From: Spirosoma pollinicola
GTDB lineage: Bacteria; Bacteroidota; Bacteroidia; Cytophagales; Spirosomataceae
DNA length: 64,000 nt
Direction of reading: 5' to 3'
NCBI RefSeq assembly: GCF_002831565.1
Contig: NZ_CP025096.1
Location: 1,302,001 to 1,366,000 of the forward strand
Part shown: positions 17,654 through 26,208 of the stretch, piece after piece
Position numbering within the stretch: position 1 is the stretch's first letter
Layout of the letters: every line of letters begins with the position of its first letter
Made by a program: the position numbers and the translations under genes
Notes under the pieces: generated by a model
Seen by the model: the letters and a program-made list of their open reading frames with translations, nothing else
The model's database searches: none
What the model was told of the DNA's origin: nothing

Positions 17654-19147
17654 TTAGAAAAAACGTTTCCATACACCTGCCACCGTCTGGTTAATGTCGG
17701 ATGACAGTTTGAGCGTTACGACCAGCCCACCAAATAATGCCGTAATGAGTGCCGACCGCCACGCAATGTCCAGAATAACCTGCCATTTGGATGATGTTGG
17801 GGCGGGGTAGGGTAGTTGAATCGCCACCCACCAGACACCAGCGGCTACCAGAATAACCGCGATGTTTCGCCAGGTAAAGGGCTGCATTTTAAACGCAAAG
17901 CCCACAAACAGCGTCCGGCTAAGATTATACAGCATAGTGGCGAGCGCGGCTCCAATAGCCGCGCCGTTGATACCGAAACGAGGTATCAAATACAAATTGG
18001 CCCCAATGGTGATGAAAACAAGCGCGACAAAAAACAAGGAGTCGTAGGTGTAATAGCGGGATGTATTCAGGATCGTTCCGTTTACACCGGTGCCCATGTC
18101 GATGAGTTTGCCAAGTCCCAGCCACAAGATTACGTAGTAGCCTGCTTCATAGCTTGGTGGCAAAAAACGAAATACACTGGATAAATTGGCTGCTACACCC
18201 ACAAACACCAGACAGCCCGCAATCAACTGATTTAAACAGCTTTTGCGGTAAATTTTCGCGATGTTTTCCAGGTCGTTTATTTTCCATGATTCGGCAATAA
18301 GCGTACCGGAAACTTTATACAGGGCCGTAGCAGGAATGGCAATAACAGCGGCAAAATACGAGGCCGTTCCATAAACACCGGTATCGCCCAAACCCTCCGA
18401 ACTATTGATCATTACTTTATCAATCGTAGAGATAATCTGTGTTGAAAGGGCTGAGGTGAGCGTCAGTCCGGCGTAGCGCATCATGTTTCGGCGCAACGTA
18501 GTGTCGACCCACACAAAACTACGGCTGAAAAACAGGGCTTCGTCGCGGGCTACGCTGATAATCATAATCACTAATGGCAGAAAAAACGCCATCAGCCAAA
18601 CACCCATAAATTGTGGAAACGTAACCCATCCGAGCCAGTATAAGCCACCCGCTACGGCAATCAGAATGCGTTGAACAAACTGTTGCAGGAGTGTTCCCGT
18701 AACGGGGTCGTAGAGCAGCCGGGCATAGTTGTCGAAAACAGTAAAATAAACTGTAAAAAGAGTCAGTGGAATGAGGAGATAATAATATTCGACAAACAGG
18801 GACGAGTCTTTCTGGTAAAACTCAATGACCCAGGGGCGTGCCAGCCACAACGCGAGTACACAAACGCAGAATCCAACGAATGTGGTCAAACTGGCGATGA
18901 GTAAATAACCGTTATGCTGTTTATCGGCGTTGCGGAAGTATGGGAAATAACGCCCACCTGCGCCGTTTATGCCCAGATTTGAGGCTTGCGACAGAACCAT
19001 TGCCAGCGAAATCAGCAAGGTTAGCAAACCAATTTGCGCTGTGCTGAACATATTCGGAAACCAGATGCCCTGCGTCAGAAAACCAACAACCACACCCGCA
19101 TAGGCGTAGAGTGAATTCTGAATGGTTTGCCGTTTGATGATACCCAC
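17654..19147 (-). CDS. Oligosaccharide flippase family protein (Wzx-like)
   Basis: Polytopic inner-membrane protein of the MATE/MOP superfamily that likely flips lipid-linked glycan units across the membrane. About 497 residues with 12 to 14 hydrophobic helices. The native start is probably the GTG at 19147, which begins VGIIKRQTIQNSLYAYAG. The longer frame (to 19216) only adds 23 residues read from the GAAAGAG repeat. The core GVYGTASYFAAVIAIP and GINGAAIGAALATMLYN blocks are typical of the family. It follows pseI, so the cargo may carry pseudaminic acid. Confidence 0.88.
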   Translation of the reverse strand: MGIIKRQTIQNSLYAYAGVVVGFLTQGIWFPNMFSTAQIGLLTLLISLAMVLSQASNLGINGAGGRYFPYFRNADKQHNGYLLIASLTTFVGFCVCVLALWLARPWVIEFYQKDSSLFVEYYYLLIPLTLFTVYFTVFDNYARLLYDPVTGTLLQQFVQRILIAVAGGLYWLGWVTFPQFMGVWLMAFFLPLVIMIISVARDEALFFSRSFVWVDTTLRRNMMRYAGLTLTSALSTQIISTIDKVMINSSEGLGDTGVYGTASYFAAVIAIPATALYKVSGTLIAESWKINDLENIAKIYRKSCLNQLIAGCLVFVGVAANLSSVFRFLPPSYEAGYYVILWLGLGKLIDMGTGVNGTILNTSRYYTYDSLFFVALVFITIGANLYLIPRFGINGAAIGAALATMLYNLSRTLFVGFAFKMQPFTWRNIAVILVAAGVWWVAIQLPYPAPTSSKWQVILDIAWRSALITALFGGLVVTLKLSSDINQTVAGVWKRFF

Positions 19148-19236
19148 GTGGTGAAAGAGTAAAAGAGTGAAAGAGTGAAAGAGTGAAGAGCCAGCCGTTA
19201 GATTGCGCTCTTTCACTCGTTCACTCTTTCGCTATT
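19148..19236. repeat. GAAAGAG-type palindromic element, copy D
   Basis: Left arm has four GAAAGAGT-like heptad units (GTGAAAGAGTAAAAGAGTGA); right arm is CTCTTTCACTCGTTCACTC. It is very like copy C, including the central GATTGCGCTCTTTCACTCG. On the minus strand it encodes the last residues SERVNE of PseI and, in the extended frame, the first residues of the flippase. Confidence 0.8.
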
Positions 19237-20292
19237 TATTAAACCCCACGCCAGTGCCGTGCCCGCCGTAATGTCGGTGGTGGCGGTTTTGCCGAGGATG
19301 TCGTCGTAGTAGCGGGTGTGCAAACCGTTGGCCGGGCGTATGCTGCGGACGTTTTCGGGCGTGAAGGATTCGCCCGCTTTTACGTCGCGCACAATGTATA
19401 ACGACCGCTTGAATTGCAGACTTTTGGCCTCCTTGGGCGTAAGTGTGTAACTCACCTGCCCCATAGCCAGATGAGCCCGCTCGGTTTCGATAACTAGGTT
19501 TTTTAACTCATCCGGCTCCAGCGAAAACGCAGAGTCTACACCACCATCGGCCCGGCGCAGGGTAACGTGCTTTTCGAGGACAACGGCGCCCAAAGCCACA
19601 GCGGCTACAGCGGCTCCAATGCCCATTGTGTGGTCAGACAGGCCAACGGGCACATCGAACAACTGCCGCATGTGCGGAATGGTAAGCAGATTTGTCGTTT
19701 CAGGCGTGGCGGGGTAGGTACTGGTACACTTCAATAAAATGAGGTCTTTGCACCCGTTTTTCCGTAGCACCTTTACCGATTCGTCGAGGTCGGCAACAGT
19801 AGCTACACCCGTGCTCATGATGACCGGTTTACCGGTGCGGGCTACTTTCTTGAGCAGGATATGATCGGTATTCTCAAACGAAGCGATTTTATAGAGCGGT
19901 ACCTCCAGCGACTCCAGAAAATCGACCGCCGTTGTGTCGAATGGTGAGCTGAAGGCAATCATGCCGCGCTTTTTGGCATGCTCAAAAATGGGTTTGTGCC
20001 ACTCCCAGGGCGTATAGGCGTCCTGATATAGTTTGTACAGATTTTTGTCGGCCCAGAGCGACTTGGCATCACGAATGTAAAACTCCTCCGATGCGCCATT
20101 GAACGTAATGGTGTCGGGCGTGTAGGTCTGAAGTTTGAGTGCATGGGCACCGGCATCAGCTACGGCATCGACAATTTCCAGCGCCCGCTCCAGCGACTGG
20201 TTGTGGTTGCCCGACATTTCGGCGATAACAAATGGCCGATGCATCGGACTAATGGTATAATGGGCAACCTGAATGGGTTGATCTTGTGTCAT
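19213..20292 (-). CDS. pseI: Pseudaminic acid synthase
   Basis: Condenses 2,4-diacetamido-2,4,6-trideoxy-L-altrose with phosphoenolpyruvate to give pseudaminic acid. The 359-residue NeuB-type protein shows FVIAEMSGNHNQSLERALEI at the start of the TIM barrel, ALKLQTYTPDTIT, KCTSTYPA and VLEKHVTL, and a C-terminal antifreeze-like SAF domain (KRSLYIVRDVKAGE onward). PseI rather than NeuB is favoured by the complete set of other pse genes. The last six residues SERVNE come from a repeat element. Confidence 0.93.
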   Translation of the reverse strand: MTQDQPIQVAHYTISPMHRPFVIAEMSGNHNQSLERALEIVDAVADAGAHALKLQTYTPDTITFNGASEEFYIRDAKSLWADKNLYKLYQDAYTPWEWHKPIFEHAKKRGMIAFSSPFDTTAVDFLESLEVPLYKIASFENTDHILLKKVARTGKPVIMSTGVATVADLDESVKVLRKNGCKDLILLKCTSTYPATPETTNLLTIPHMRQLFDVPVGLSDHTMGIGAAVAAVALGAVVLEKHVTLRRADGGVDSAFSLEPDELKNLVIETERAHLAMGQVSYTLTPKEAKSLQFKRSLYIVRDVKAGESFTPENVRSIRPANGLHTRYYDDILGKTATTDITAGTALAWGLINSERVNE

Positions 20293-20334
20293 AATCAGTC
20301 AAACCTTGTAGGGTTTTGAACGCAACGCTCAGCC

Positions 20335-20826
20335 CTATAGGGTTTTAGTATAAAGCAAACACGGCTTATCCTGGCCGGAGACACCAAATTTACCGCTTTC
20401 GCCCGACAATCTGAAACCAGCCCGGTCAAAGGCATGTACGGAGGCCGCATTCTCGGGCTTGATGTAGGCATGAATCGTTACGGCACCCCAGTTCTTACGA
20501 CATATGGCACAGCCCTGAGCAATAAGCTGAGCGGCCAGACCTTTGCCCCGATAATGCGCATCGACCGATACGCCAATAATAATTTCGTCGGGCATATCGG
20601 CAATGGGTGTTCGTTCAAAGCGCACTTGCCCAACAGGGTGGCCAGCTTCATTGGTAAACACAAGCAGCAACGCATTTGGGTCGGTCAGTTTTCGGGTAAA
20701 CCAGGCGGTGTGTGTCTCTAACGAAATAGGTGTCGAGCTAAACGACTGCCGCCGGGTATCGGGATCGTTGGCCCAGTCGAAATAAAGCCGAGCGTCGGCA
20801 GGTTGGGCAGTTCTGTACGTGAGCAT
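20335..20826 (-). CDS. GNAT acetyltransferase, probable PseH
   Basis: 163-residue GNAT protein. The acetyl-CoA loop is VSVDAHYRGKGLAAQLI, and the opening YRTAQPADARLYFDWANDP and the HAYIKPENAASVHAFDRAGF end fit acetyltransferases acting on amino sugars. Its place between pseG and pseI makes it the likely N-acetylase of UDP-4-amino-4,6-dideoxy-N-acetyl-L-altrosamine. The function rests on context; the fold is clear. Confidence 0.8.
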   Translation of the reverse strand: MLTYRTAQPADARLYFDWANDPDTRRQSFSSTPISLETHTAWFTRKLTDPNALLLVFTNEAGHPVGQVRFERTPIADMPDEIIIGVSVDAHYRGKGLAAQLIAQGCAICRKNWGAVTIHAYIKPENAASVHAFDRAGFRLSGESGKFGVSGQDKPCLLYTKTL

Positions 20827-20882
20827 GGTCGTTGCGATAGCCTGTTAACGTATCGAATTACGCATTTAATTGTTGCAACTCA

Positions 20883-21917
20883 CTACTCCTGCGCTACCTG
20901 TTGAAATAAAGTCCGAAATCGTTCGGGGGAGCGACCATCAAAAAAACGACGCTGGTTCACTAACGACTCCGCTACTGTTTCGGGCGAAAATTGAGCGCCC
21001 TGAATAGACAGCTTTACCATCTGATCCAACGCCAGAACAGGCGTTAAGCGGGTCAGCAACGTTGGGAAATTGACGGACAAGGCCAGCTTTTCGTCAGACA
21101 GAAACTGCGCCAGCCGCGCCTGATTGTCGGCAGTTACTACCGTAATGAGGGGGCGATTTATGGCGCAAACTTCGTAAGCAATCGTGCTGCAAGCCGTAAT
21201 GGCCAGATGACAGGCCTTTACTTCTTCCACCATTTGCGTAGCACTGAGATTTTGTAAAATCGTCAGGTTTGGCAGTTGACGACTGAACGCTTCGACAGCA
21301 GCCCGATCTGGATGAAATGGCCCAAGAATAATATGGACTGGCAATTGAGCATCGACCTGCCGAATTGCTTCCAACACGGTAAGCGATGTGTTGTGTGGGT
21401 CGGCCCCACCCAGGCTAACGAAAATCGTCCCGTTGGCGGGGGGCGGACCAAACACCTCCGGCCTTAAAAACTCGGGCCGAAGCAGGGCGTAATGTGGGCC
21501 AAAATAGAATTGTGTATAGGGTTCTGCCTCGTAATCCGTTTCGGAAACGCCACCCGCATGATTAATGATCAGGTCGGCTACCTGATGGCCGCTTACCAGA
21601 TCATCGATAAAAACCAATTTTTTTGCCCTCGAACGGACTGATTGCTGAAACGCTTCATCGAAGGCATAGCCATCCAGAACGACGACTTCCTCCGGCTTGA
21701 TTTGCTCCAGAAAGGTGGCTTGCTGCGTGGTTTCTGGTAGCGAGATGATGGCTAAACCCGCTCGCTCGATCAACAAACGAACGTCTGGACTGGGATCAAC
21801 GAGGGCAAAGCGCATGGAAAATTTGCCGGTCAGCATGTTGGCGAGTGCCAGGCATCTCATGATGTGCCCTAAGCCAATTTTAGCGTTGCCATCGGCACGA
21901 AAAAGTAGTTGGTTCAT
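20883..21917 (-). CDS. pseG: UDP-2,4-diacetamido-2,4,6-trideoxy-beta-L-altropyranose hydrolase
   Basis: Removes UDP from the pseudaminic acid precursor. GT-B fold protein of 344 residues with the PseG opening LFRADGNAKIGLGHIMRCLALA (GxGHxxR motif holding the catalytic His), then VFIDDLVSGHQVADLIINH and SLGGADPHNTS in the nucleotide-binding half. It starts 6 bp after pseF. No separate acetyltransferase is fused, unlike some PseG-PseH fusions. Confidence 0.92.
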   Translation of the reverse strand: MNQLLFRADGNAKIGLGHIMRCLALANMLTGKFSMRFALVDPSPDVRLLIERAGLAIISLPETTQQATFLEQIKPEEVVVLDGYAFDEAFQQSVRSRAKKLVFIDDLVSGHQVADLIINHAGGVSETDYEAEPYTQFYFGPHYALLRPEFLRPEVFGPPPANGTIFVSLGGADPHNTSLTVLEAIRQVDAQLPVHIILGPFHPDRAAVEAFSRQLPNLTILQNLSATQMVEEVKACHLAITACSTIAYEVCAINRPLITVVTADNQARLAQFLSDEKLALSVNFPTLLTRLTPVLALDQMVKLSIQGAQFSPETVAESLVNQRRFFDGRSPERFRTLFQQVAQE

Positions 21918-21923
21918 TTGGCT

Positions 21924-22613
21924 TTACAGCTTGGCTCTCAATTGAAATTTCATCTCTGCCACTTGCCAATCTATCTCATTATCAATATCATGGGCTTCCA
22001 ATTCAGAAATGATAATGCCTCCCGAATTATCGCTTATCAAGCGTTGACTTCGCTGGAATGACTTGACCTGGAAAAAATAAAATTGCCCTGCATCATGGTA
22101 AGCCGGTTCTAAATCTTGTGAACGCGTCAGGGCATGTTCGGGCTGGAACCACTGGACTTTCGCATCACGCAGTAAAACGGCTCGCTGTATTGGGAAGCTA
22201 AAGGGCTGAACGGGATATACCGAGTCGAATTGCCTGTCGGTTAGAGTCGTCAACGCATGCCGCAATAGCTGGGGCGTAACGAAAGGCGCGGTAGGGTAGA
22301 GGCAACAGGCATAATCGAAAACCAGTCCCTGCTGCTCGTACTGGGATAATACTTCATGCAGAACCTGGGCCGTTGTCGCGTAATCATCGGCGGTTTCAGC
22401 GTTCCGAAAAAACGGAACCGACGCCCCGTATTGCCGGGCAATGGCGGCAATTTCGTCGTCGTCGGTAGACACCATCACCTCATCGAATAAGCCCGATTGT
22501 TGGGCTGCATCGATGACGTAGGCCAGAATGGGCTTGCCCAGAAAAGGACGAATGTTTTTTCGGGGAATCCGCTTGCTGCCGCCCCTTGCGGTGATGATAG
22601 CTATGTTGCTCAT
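21924..22613 (-). CDS. pseF: Pseudaminic acid cytidylyltransferase
   Basis: Activates pseudaminic acid to CMP-pseudaminic acid. The 229-residue NeuA-like nucleotidyltransferase has IITARGGSKRIPRKNIRPF with the CTP-binding RxGSKRIPxKN motif, then VMVSTDDDEIAAIA and CCLYPTAPFVTP. Length is typical. It lies 36 bp after pseC. Confidence 0.93.
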   Translation of the reverse strand: MSNIAIITARGGSKRIPRKNIRPFLGKPILAYVIDAAQQSGLFDEVMVSTDDDEIAAIARQYGASVPFFRNAETADDYATTAQVLHEVLSQYEQQGLVFDYACCLYPTAPFVTPQLLRHALTTLTDRQFDSVYPVQPFSFPIQRAVLLRDAKVQWFQPEHALTRSQDLEPAYHDAGQFYFFQVKSFQRSQRLISDNSGGIIISELEAHDIDNEIDWQVAEMKFQLRAKL

Positions 22614-22649
22614 AATAGGCTGATATGGAATCCGGCTGTGCAGGTTCGC

Positions 22650-23837
22650 TTACTGACAATAAGCCAGCACTGAGTCAATAACAAACGTTTGTTCGTCATC
22701 GGTCAACGTCGGAAACATGGGTAGGCTCAAGCAACGAGCGTAGTAATGCTCTGCGTTCGGAAAGTCGCCGGGTTTCCAGCCGAATTGCCGATAATACGGC
22801 ATCAGGTGAACCGGAATGTAATGCACCTGCGCCATGATGTTTTGGGTTCGCAGCGAGTCATATAATCCTTTGCGGTCTGCCACCTGAATTACATATAGGT
22901 GATAGGCATGGGTTACACTAGCCGGTGGAATAATGGTCGTAACGGAGGTTCCGGCAAACGCGTCGTCGTACCGTTTCGCGATCTGCTGCCGACGGGCCAG
23001 CATGGCGTCTACACGGGTCAACTGGCTGTTTCCCAGCGCGGCCTGCATATCGGTCAGGCGGTAATTGTAGCCAAGCTCTTGCAATTCCATGTACCAGCCG
23101 CCCCGTTCGGGCTCGCCGGGATATGGCTCCGTAAACTCAGCGGGTTTGTTGGTGATGCCGTGGGTTCTGAGCCGGAGCAGGTGTTTGTAGAGGGCTTCGT
23201 TATTGGTGGTAATCATGCCGCCTTCGCCAGCCGCAATGTGCTTAACCGGGTGATAACTGAATATAGCAAGGTCGGCCAGTGAGCCATCGCCACACCGGTG
23301 GTCAATAGTCTTCGTATCGGTAAATGAACCTCCCGGTGAGTGGCAACTGTCTTCCAGAAGCCACAATCCATGTTCATCGGCCAATTCACGGAAGGCAGCC
23401 ATATCGACCGGGTAGCCCGCAAAATCGACCGGAATAATCCCCGAGAAATAGCCTTTAGGGTGCTTTTCGATCAATGTCCGAACGGCATTAATGTCGAGCA
23501 GGGCGGTTGCGGGGTCAATGTCGGCGAAGAAAACGTCGCCCCCGCAGTAGCGCACACAGTTGGCCGAAGCCGAGAAGGTGATGGGCGTGGTAATGACCCG
23601 TGTACCTTCTGTTACGCCGAGCGCCATGCAACACAAGTGTAAGGCAGCCGTGCCATTGGCAACAGCTATAGAATACTGGCAGCCGATGTAGTTGGAAAAA
23701 GCAGTCTCAAACGCGCCAATATGTGGCCCCTGCGTCAGAAACGGCCCGCGCAGCACTTCGGCAACGGCGGCAATATCTTCGTCGGTAATGTGCTGACGAC
23801 CGTATGGAATGTTATTAAATTGTTTCACTGGCCCCAT
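22650..23837 (-). CDS. pseC: UDP-4-amino-4,6-dideoxy-N-acetyl-beta-L-altrosamine transaminase
   Basis: PLP-dependent DegT/DnrJ/EryC1-type aminotransferase, second step of pseudaminic acid synthesis. In the 395 residues, PYGRQHITDEDIAAVAEVL opens the family, LEDSCHSPGGS follows, and the PLP lysine is in IFSYHPVKHIAAGEGGM. The start could be the ATG at 23837 or the GTG at 23828 (VKQFNNIPYG). Both lie inside the end of the SecB-like gene, an overlap of 14 to 23 nt that suggests translational coupling to the inserted cassette. Confidence 0.93.
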   Translation of the reverse strand: MGPVKQFNNIPYGRQHITDEDIAAVAEVLRGPFLTQGPHIGAFETAFSNYIGCQYSIAVANGTAALHLCCMALGVTEGTRVITTPITFSASANCVRYCGGDVFFADIDPATALLDINAVRTLIEKHPKGYFSGIIPVDFAGYPVDMAAFRELADEHGLWLLEDSCHSPGGSFTDTKTIDHRCGDGSLADLAIFSYHPVKHIAAGEGGMITTNNEALYKHLLRLRTHGITNKPAEFTEPYPGEPERGGWYMELQELGYNYRLTDMQAALGNSQLTRVDAMLARRQQIAKRYDDAFAGTSVTTIIPPASVTHAYHLYVIQVADRKGLYDSLRTQNIMAQVHYIPVHLMPYYRQFGWKPGDFPNAEHYYARCLSLPMFPTLTDDEQTFVIDSVLAYCQ

Positions 23838-24252
23838 CGATTATTTGATCTGCCGGTATAACAGGTAAATAGCATTTAGCTAAACCTGTGCCCGCAGTTT
23901 TTGTAAATAAAATGCCTCGAATTGTCGGGGTAATTATGTCAAGGAGAAAACGGGCAAGGTCTCTGTCAAATATGTACTTGCCATTCTCTAGCCTGAAGTT
24001 CTCATCAAAATTGTCAATGTAAAACGTCATTTCGTTCAAATACCTCAATACTAACTCCGCATTTTCTGTTTCGTAGTTTTGAACATATTTAACTTCAGTT
24101 GTCAGCGTAACCGTTTTTGAGTCCCCATAAGCAACCATGTCTTTTCCTTCGACTTGTATGCCAAGTTGTGCTAAGTTTATCGTGTCTGAAGCATGCAAGA
24201 AAAACTCTATATCACGAATGGAGTCTATTCTGAAATCAATCTGACCTTTCAT
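23815..24252 (-). CDS. Putative SecB-like chaperone of a TAC module
   Basis: 145-residue protein whose opening (FRIDSIRDIEFFLHA) and closing pattern (TPTIRGILFTKTAGTGLAKCYLPVIP) resemble the SecB fold, where a strand set is followed by a helix ending in a proline-rich LPxxxP stretch. The resemblance is by eye. Its position directly behind an antitoxin-like HTH gene (9 bp gap) matches toxin-antitoxin-chaperone operons, where a solitary SecB protects the antitoxin. The 3' end overlaps pseC. It could instead be an unrelated small beta protein. Confidence 0.6.
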   Translation of the reverse strand: MKGQIDFRIDSIRDIEFFLHASDTINLAQLGIQVEGKDMVAYGDSKTVTLTTEVKYVQNYETENAELVLRYLNEMTFYIDNFDENFRLENGKYIFDRDLARFLLDIITPTIRGILFTKTAGTGLAKCYLPVIPADQIIDGASETI

Positions 24253-24261
24253 AAAGTGGAG

Positions 24262-24612
24262 TTAAGCAATCTGTAGGTTTGCACTATAGTCTGCTCGAAA
24301 TGATTTGCTAAACCTATATGGTGAATTGTTCTCGCTACGGTTTTCTGCGTCGATATATTCCTGCACATCCATATAATTTATCTGAGGCACCTTTCCCATC
24401 GCCAAAGCTAGGTCAACCAGTTTACTAATCTTGTGGTCGAAATCGCCATTAAGTATTTGCGAAACATAGCCTTTCGTCACGCCCAGCTTTTCGGCAAGTT
24501 GAGTTCGCGAAATATCATTTTCAGACATGTATTTGTCTAGTTGGCTGAACAGATCGAGTTGGATTTTGGCAATCCAATATTCCCGGCTATGTAGCAGTTC
24601 ATCGCGTGTCAT
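24262..24612 (-). CDS. HTH (Xre-type) antitoxin, HigA-like
   Basis: 116-residue DNA-binding protein. The helix-turn-helix is clear at about residues 36-58 (RTQLAEKLGVTKGYVSQILNG). A tail of about 40 residues after it (NRSENNSPYRFSKSFRADYS) has no DNA-binding look and may be the chaperone-addiction segment seen in TAC antitoxins. It starts 1 bp after the toxin gene stop, so the order is toxin-antitoxin-chaperone as in known TAC operons. Confidence 0.75.
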   Translation of the reverse strand: MTRDELLHSREYWIAKIQLDLFSQLDKYMSENDISRTQLAEKLGVTKGYVSQILNGDFDHKISKLVDLALAMGKVPQINYMDVQEYIDAENRSENNSPYRFSKSFRADYSANLQIA

Positions 24613-24613
24613 C

Positions 24614-25000
24614 TTAAAGCGAGTTTAAATACTGTTCTTTCAATGAGCGGAAACGTTTAAAGTCTGACTTTTGAGTAGTCTTTAAGCCTCCTAGCACAAT
24701 CACCTTGCCATTTAATTGTTTAATTGCATACAGGCGTAAATGCTTTGATTTAAATTCATATTCTTTGATTAAGACACCGGTTGGTGTCACATCTTTGAAT
24801 CTTGTATCAGGTAACGTATTGCCATTAGCCGCATGTTCAACATAAGTGAGCATTGTGCGCAACTCAGAAATATACTGCTTATGTTTTGTAGCGAGTAATT
24901 CTTCAAAAGCGGCTAATTGCCCAACTCCGTCAATCACCAACTCATCTAATTCTTGTTTAGCTTTTACTACCTCTACTTTCCTTAATGCAAACGTACTCAT
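24614..25000 (-). CDS. Putative RelE/HigB-like toxin
   Basis: 128-residue basic protein. The second half (RFKDVTPTGVLIKEYEFKSKHLRLYAIKQ, then KVIVLGGLKTTQKSDFKRFRSLKEQYL) follows the RelE/HigB layout: an Arg-rich strand, a VIVLGGxxK-type strand, and a basic final helix. The N-terminal 60 residues are helical and longer than usual. It is followed directly by the HTH gene. The assignment is from pattern and context. Confidence 0.65.
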   Translation of the reverse strand: MSTFALRKVEVVKAKQELDELVIDGVGQLAAFEELLATKHKQYISELRTMLTYVEHAANGNTLPDTRFKDVTPTGVLIKEYEFKSKHLRLYAIKQLNGKVIVLGGLKTTQKSDFKRFRSLKEQYLNSL

Positions 25001-25004
25001 AAAA

Positions 25005-25022
25005 GTTTAGTTAAAGCTAAAC
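25005..25022. promoter_or_regulatory. Candidate operator of the TAC-like module
   Basis: GTTTAGTTAAAGCTAAAC has 6-bp inverted arms around a 6-nt centre and lies 5 bp before the toxin start. HigA-type antitoxins usually bind such sites to repress their own operon. Confidence 0.45.
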
Positions 25023-25050
25023 AGGCTAGGCTGAAAATTTAGACTGTCGA

Positions 25051-26067
25051 TTAAACCGTAAACTCCGGGTCGACATGCTCTCGGATCTGTTCGCGCAATT
25101 GCTCCACGTTGAGCCAGTCGGTATTGGTGCCGGAATTATATTTGAACCCCATATCGACCTGCCGCCCGTTGAACGCTTTCATGTAGTCTTCGATGCTCCA
25201 GGTGGGCGTCGAGGGCGTGATGACGTAATATTTGTCTGTCTCGACGGTGTTTAGCGAGTCGGTTTCGGTAATCATTTCCTCATGCAGTTTCTCGCCCGGA
25301 CGAATGCCCACCAGTTTCTGTTCGCAGTCGGGACCAATAGCCGTGGCCACATCGGTGATGCGGTAGGAGGGAATTTTTGGAACGAAAATTTCACCGCCCC
25401 AGGCGTGTTCGAGGGCATGGAATACCATTTCGACACCCTCTTCAAGCGAAATGTTGAAGCGGGTCATATCGGGGTGGGTGATGGGTAACACACCATCTTT
25501 CCGTTTTTCCAGAAAGAACGGTACAACGGAACCCCGCGACCCGATTACGTTACCATAACGAACGACGGAAAACTGCAAATTGCGACTTCCTTTCATATTG
25601 TTGGCCGCTACAAAGAGCTTGTCGGAGCAGAGCTTGGTGGCACCATACAGATTGATTGGGGCAGCGGCTTTATCGGTCGACAGAGCTACTACGCGTTGTA
25701 CACCATTGTCGAGGGCTGCGTTAATGACATTTTCGGCACCAAAGACATTGGTTTTGATGCATTCCATCGGGTTATATTCGGCAGCAGGAACCTGCTTCAG
25801 GGCGGCTGCGTGAATAATGATGTCGATTCCCTCACAAGCCCGCTTCAGCCGTTCGCCATCGCGCACATCGCCAATGAAAAAGCGAATGGATTTGTACTGG
25901 GAGGGCGGGAAATGCTGGGCCATTTCGAACTGTTTCAGTTCGTCGCGGGAATACACAACCAGGCGTTTAATATTGGGGTGGCGCTTGTAGACCATCTCAA
26001 CAAATTTTTTGCCGAAAGAGCCGGTACCACCGGTAATCAAAATGGATTTATTCGTTAAATCAAGCAT
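25051..26067 (-). CDS. pseB: UDP-N-acetylglucosamine 4,6-dehydratase (inverting)
   Basis: First step of pseudaminic acid synthesis: C6 dehydration and C5 inversion of UDP-GlcNAc. The short-chain dehydrogenase of 338 residues has the NAD(P) motif ITGGTGSFGKKFV, the PseB-type IIHAAALKQVPAAEYNP, ALSTDKAAAPINLYGATK with the lysine of the active site, and GNVIGSRGSVVPFF. It is separated from pseC by the three-gene TAC-like cassette, with only 50 bp between its stop and the toxin start. Confidence 0.95.
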   Translation of the reverse strand: MLDLTNKSILITGGTGSFGKKFVEMVYKRHPNIKRLVVYSRDELKQFEMAQHFPPSQYKSIRFFIGDVRDGERLKRACEGIDIIIHAAALKQVPAAEYNPMECIKTNVFGAENVINAALDNGVQRVVALSTDKAAAPINLYGATKLCSDKLFVAANNMKGSRNLQFSVVRYGNVIGSRGSVVPFFLEKRKDGVLPITHPDMTRFNISLEEGVEMVFHALEHAWGGEIFVPKIPSYRITDVATAIGPDCEQKLVGIRPGEKLHEEMITETDSLNTVETDKYYVITPSTPTWSIEDYMKAFNGRQVDMGFKYNSGTNTDWLNVEQLREQIREHVDPEFTV

Positions 26068-26111
26068 CGTTTTAGGTACTGAGTTGACCAGTGGGTTTGT
26101 GTAAAGCTTAC

Positions 26112-26208
26112 TAAGTGAAGAATGTAGAGTGAAGAATAAATTACGGCCTGGAAGTCATTATCTATTGTTTATTCTTCATTATCCATTCTTCACTCTTCAT
26201 TCACTTAA
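26112..26208. repeat. GAAGAGTG-type inverted repeat
   Basis: Left arm TAAGTGAAGAATGTAGAGTG and right arm CATTCTTCACTCTTCATTCACTTA pair imperfectly around a 50-nt loop. The right arm contains the stop codon of the sulfatase gene. It resembles the GAAAGAG elements in design but not closely in sequence. Confidence 0.6.

Noticed and set aside
14243..19236. Short tandem GAAAGAGT units, considered as CRISPR repeats
   Set aside because: The units are 7 to 9 bp with no unique spacers and are arranged as hairpins, with no cas genes.
20293..20334. Repeated CCTTGTAGGGTTTT / CCCTATAGGGTTTT near the end of the GNAT gene
   Set aside because: Mostly direct rather than inverted, so not a convincing terminator; possibly related to the CCTATAAGG hairpins.
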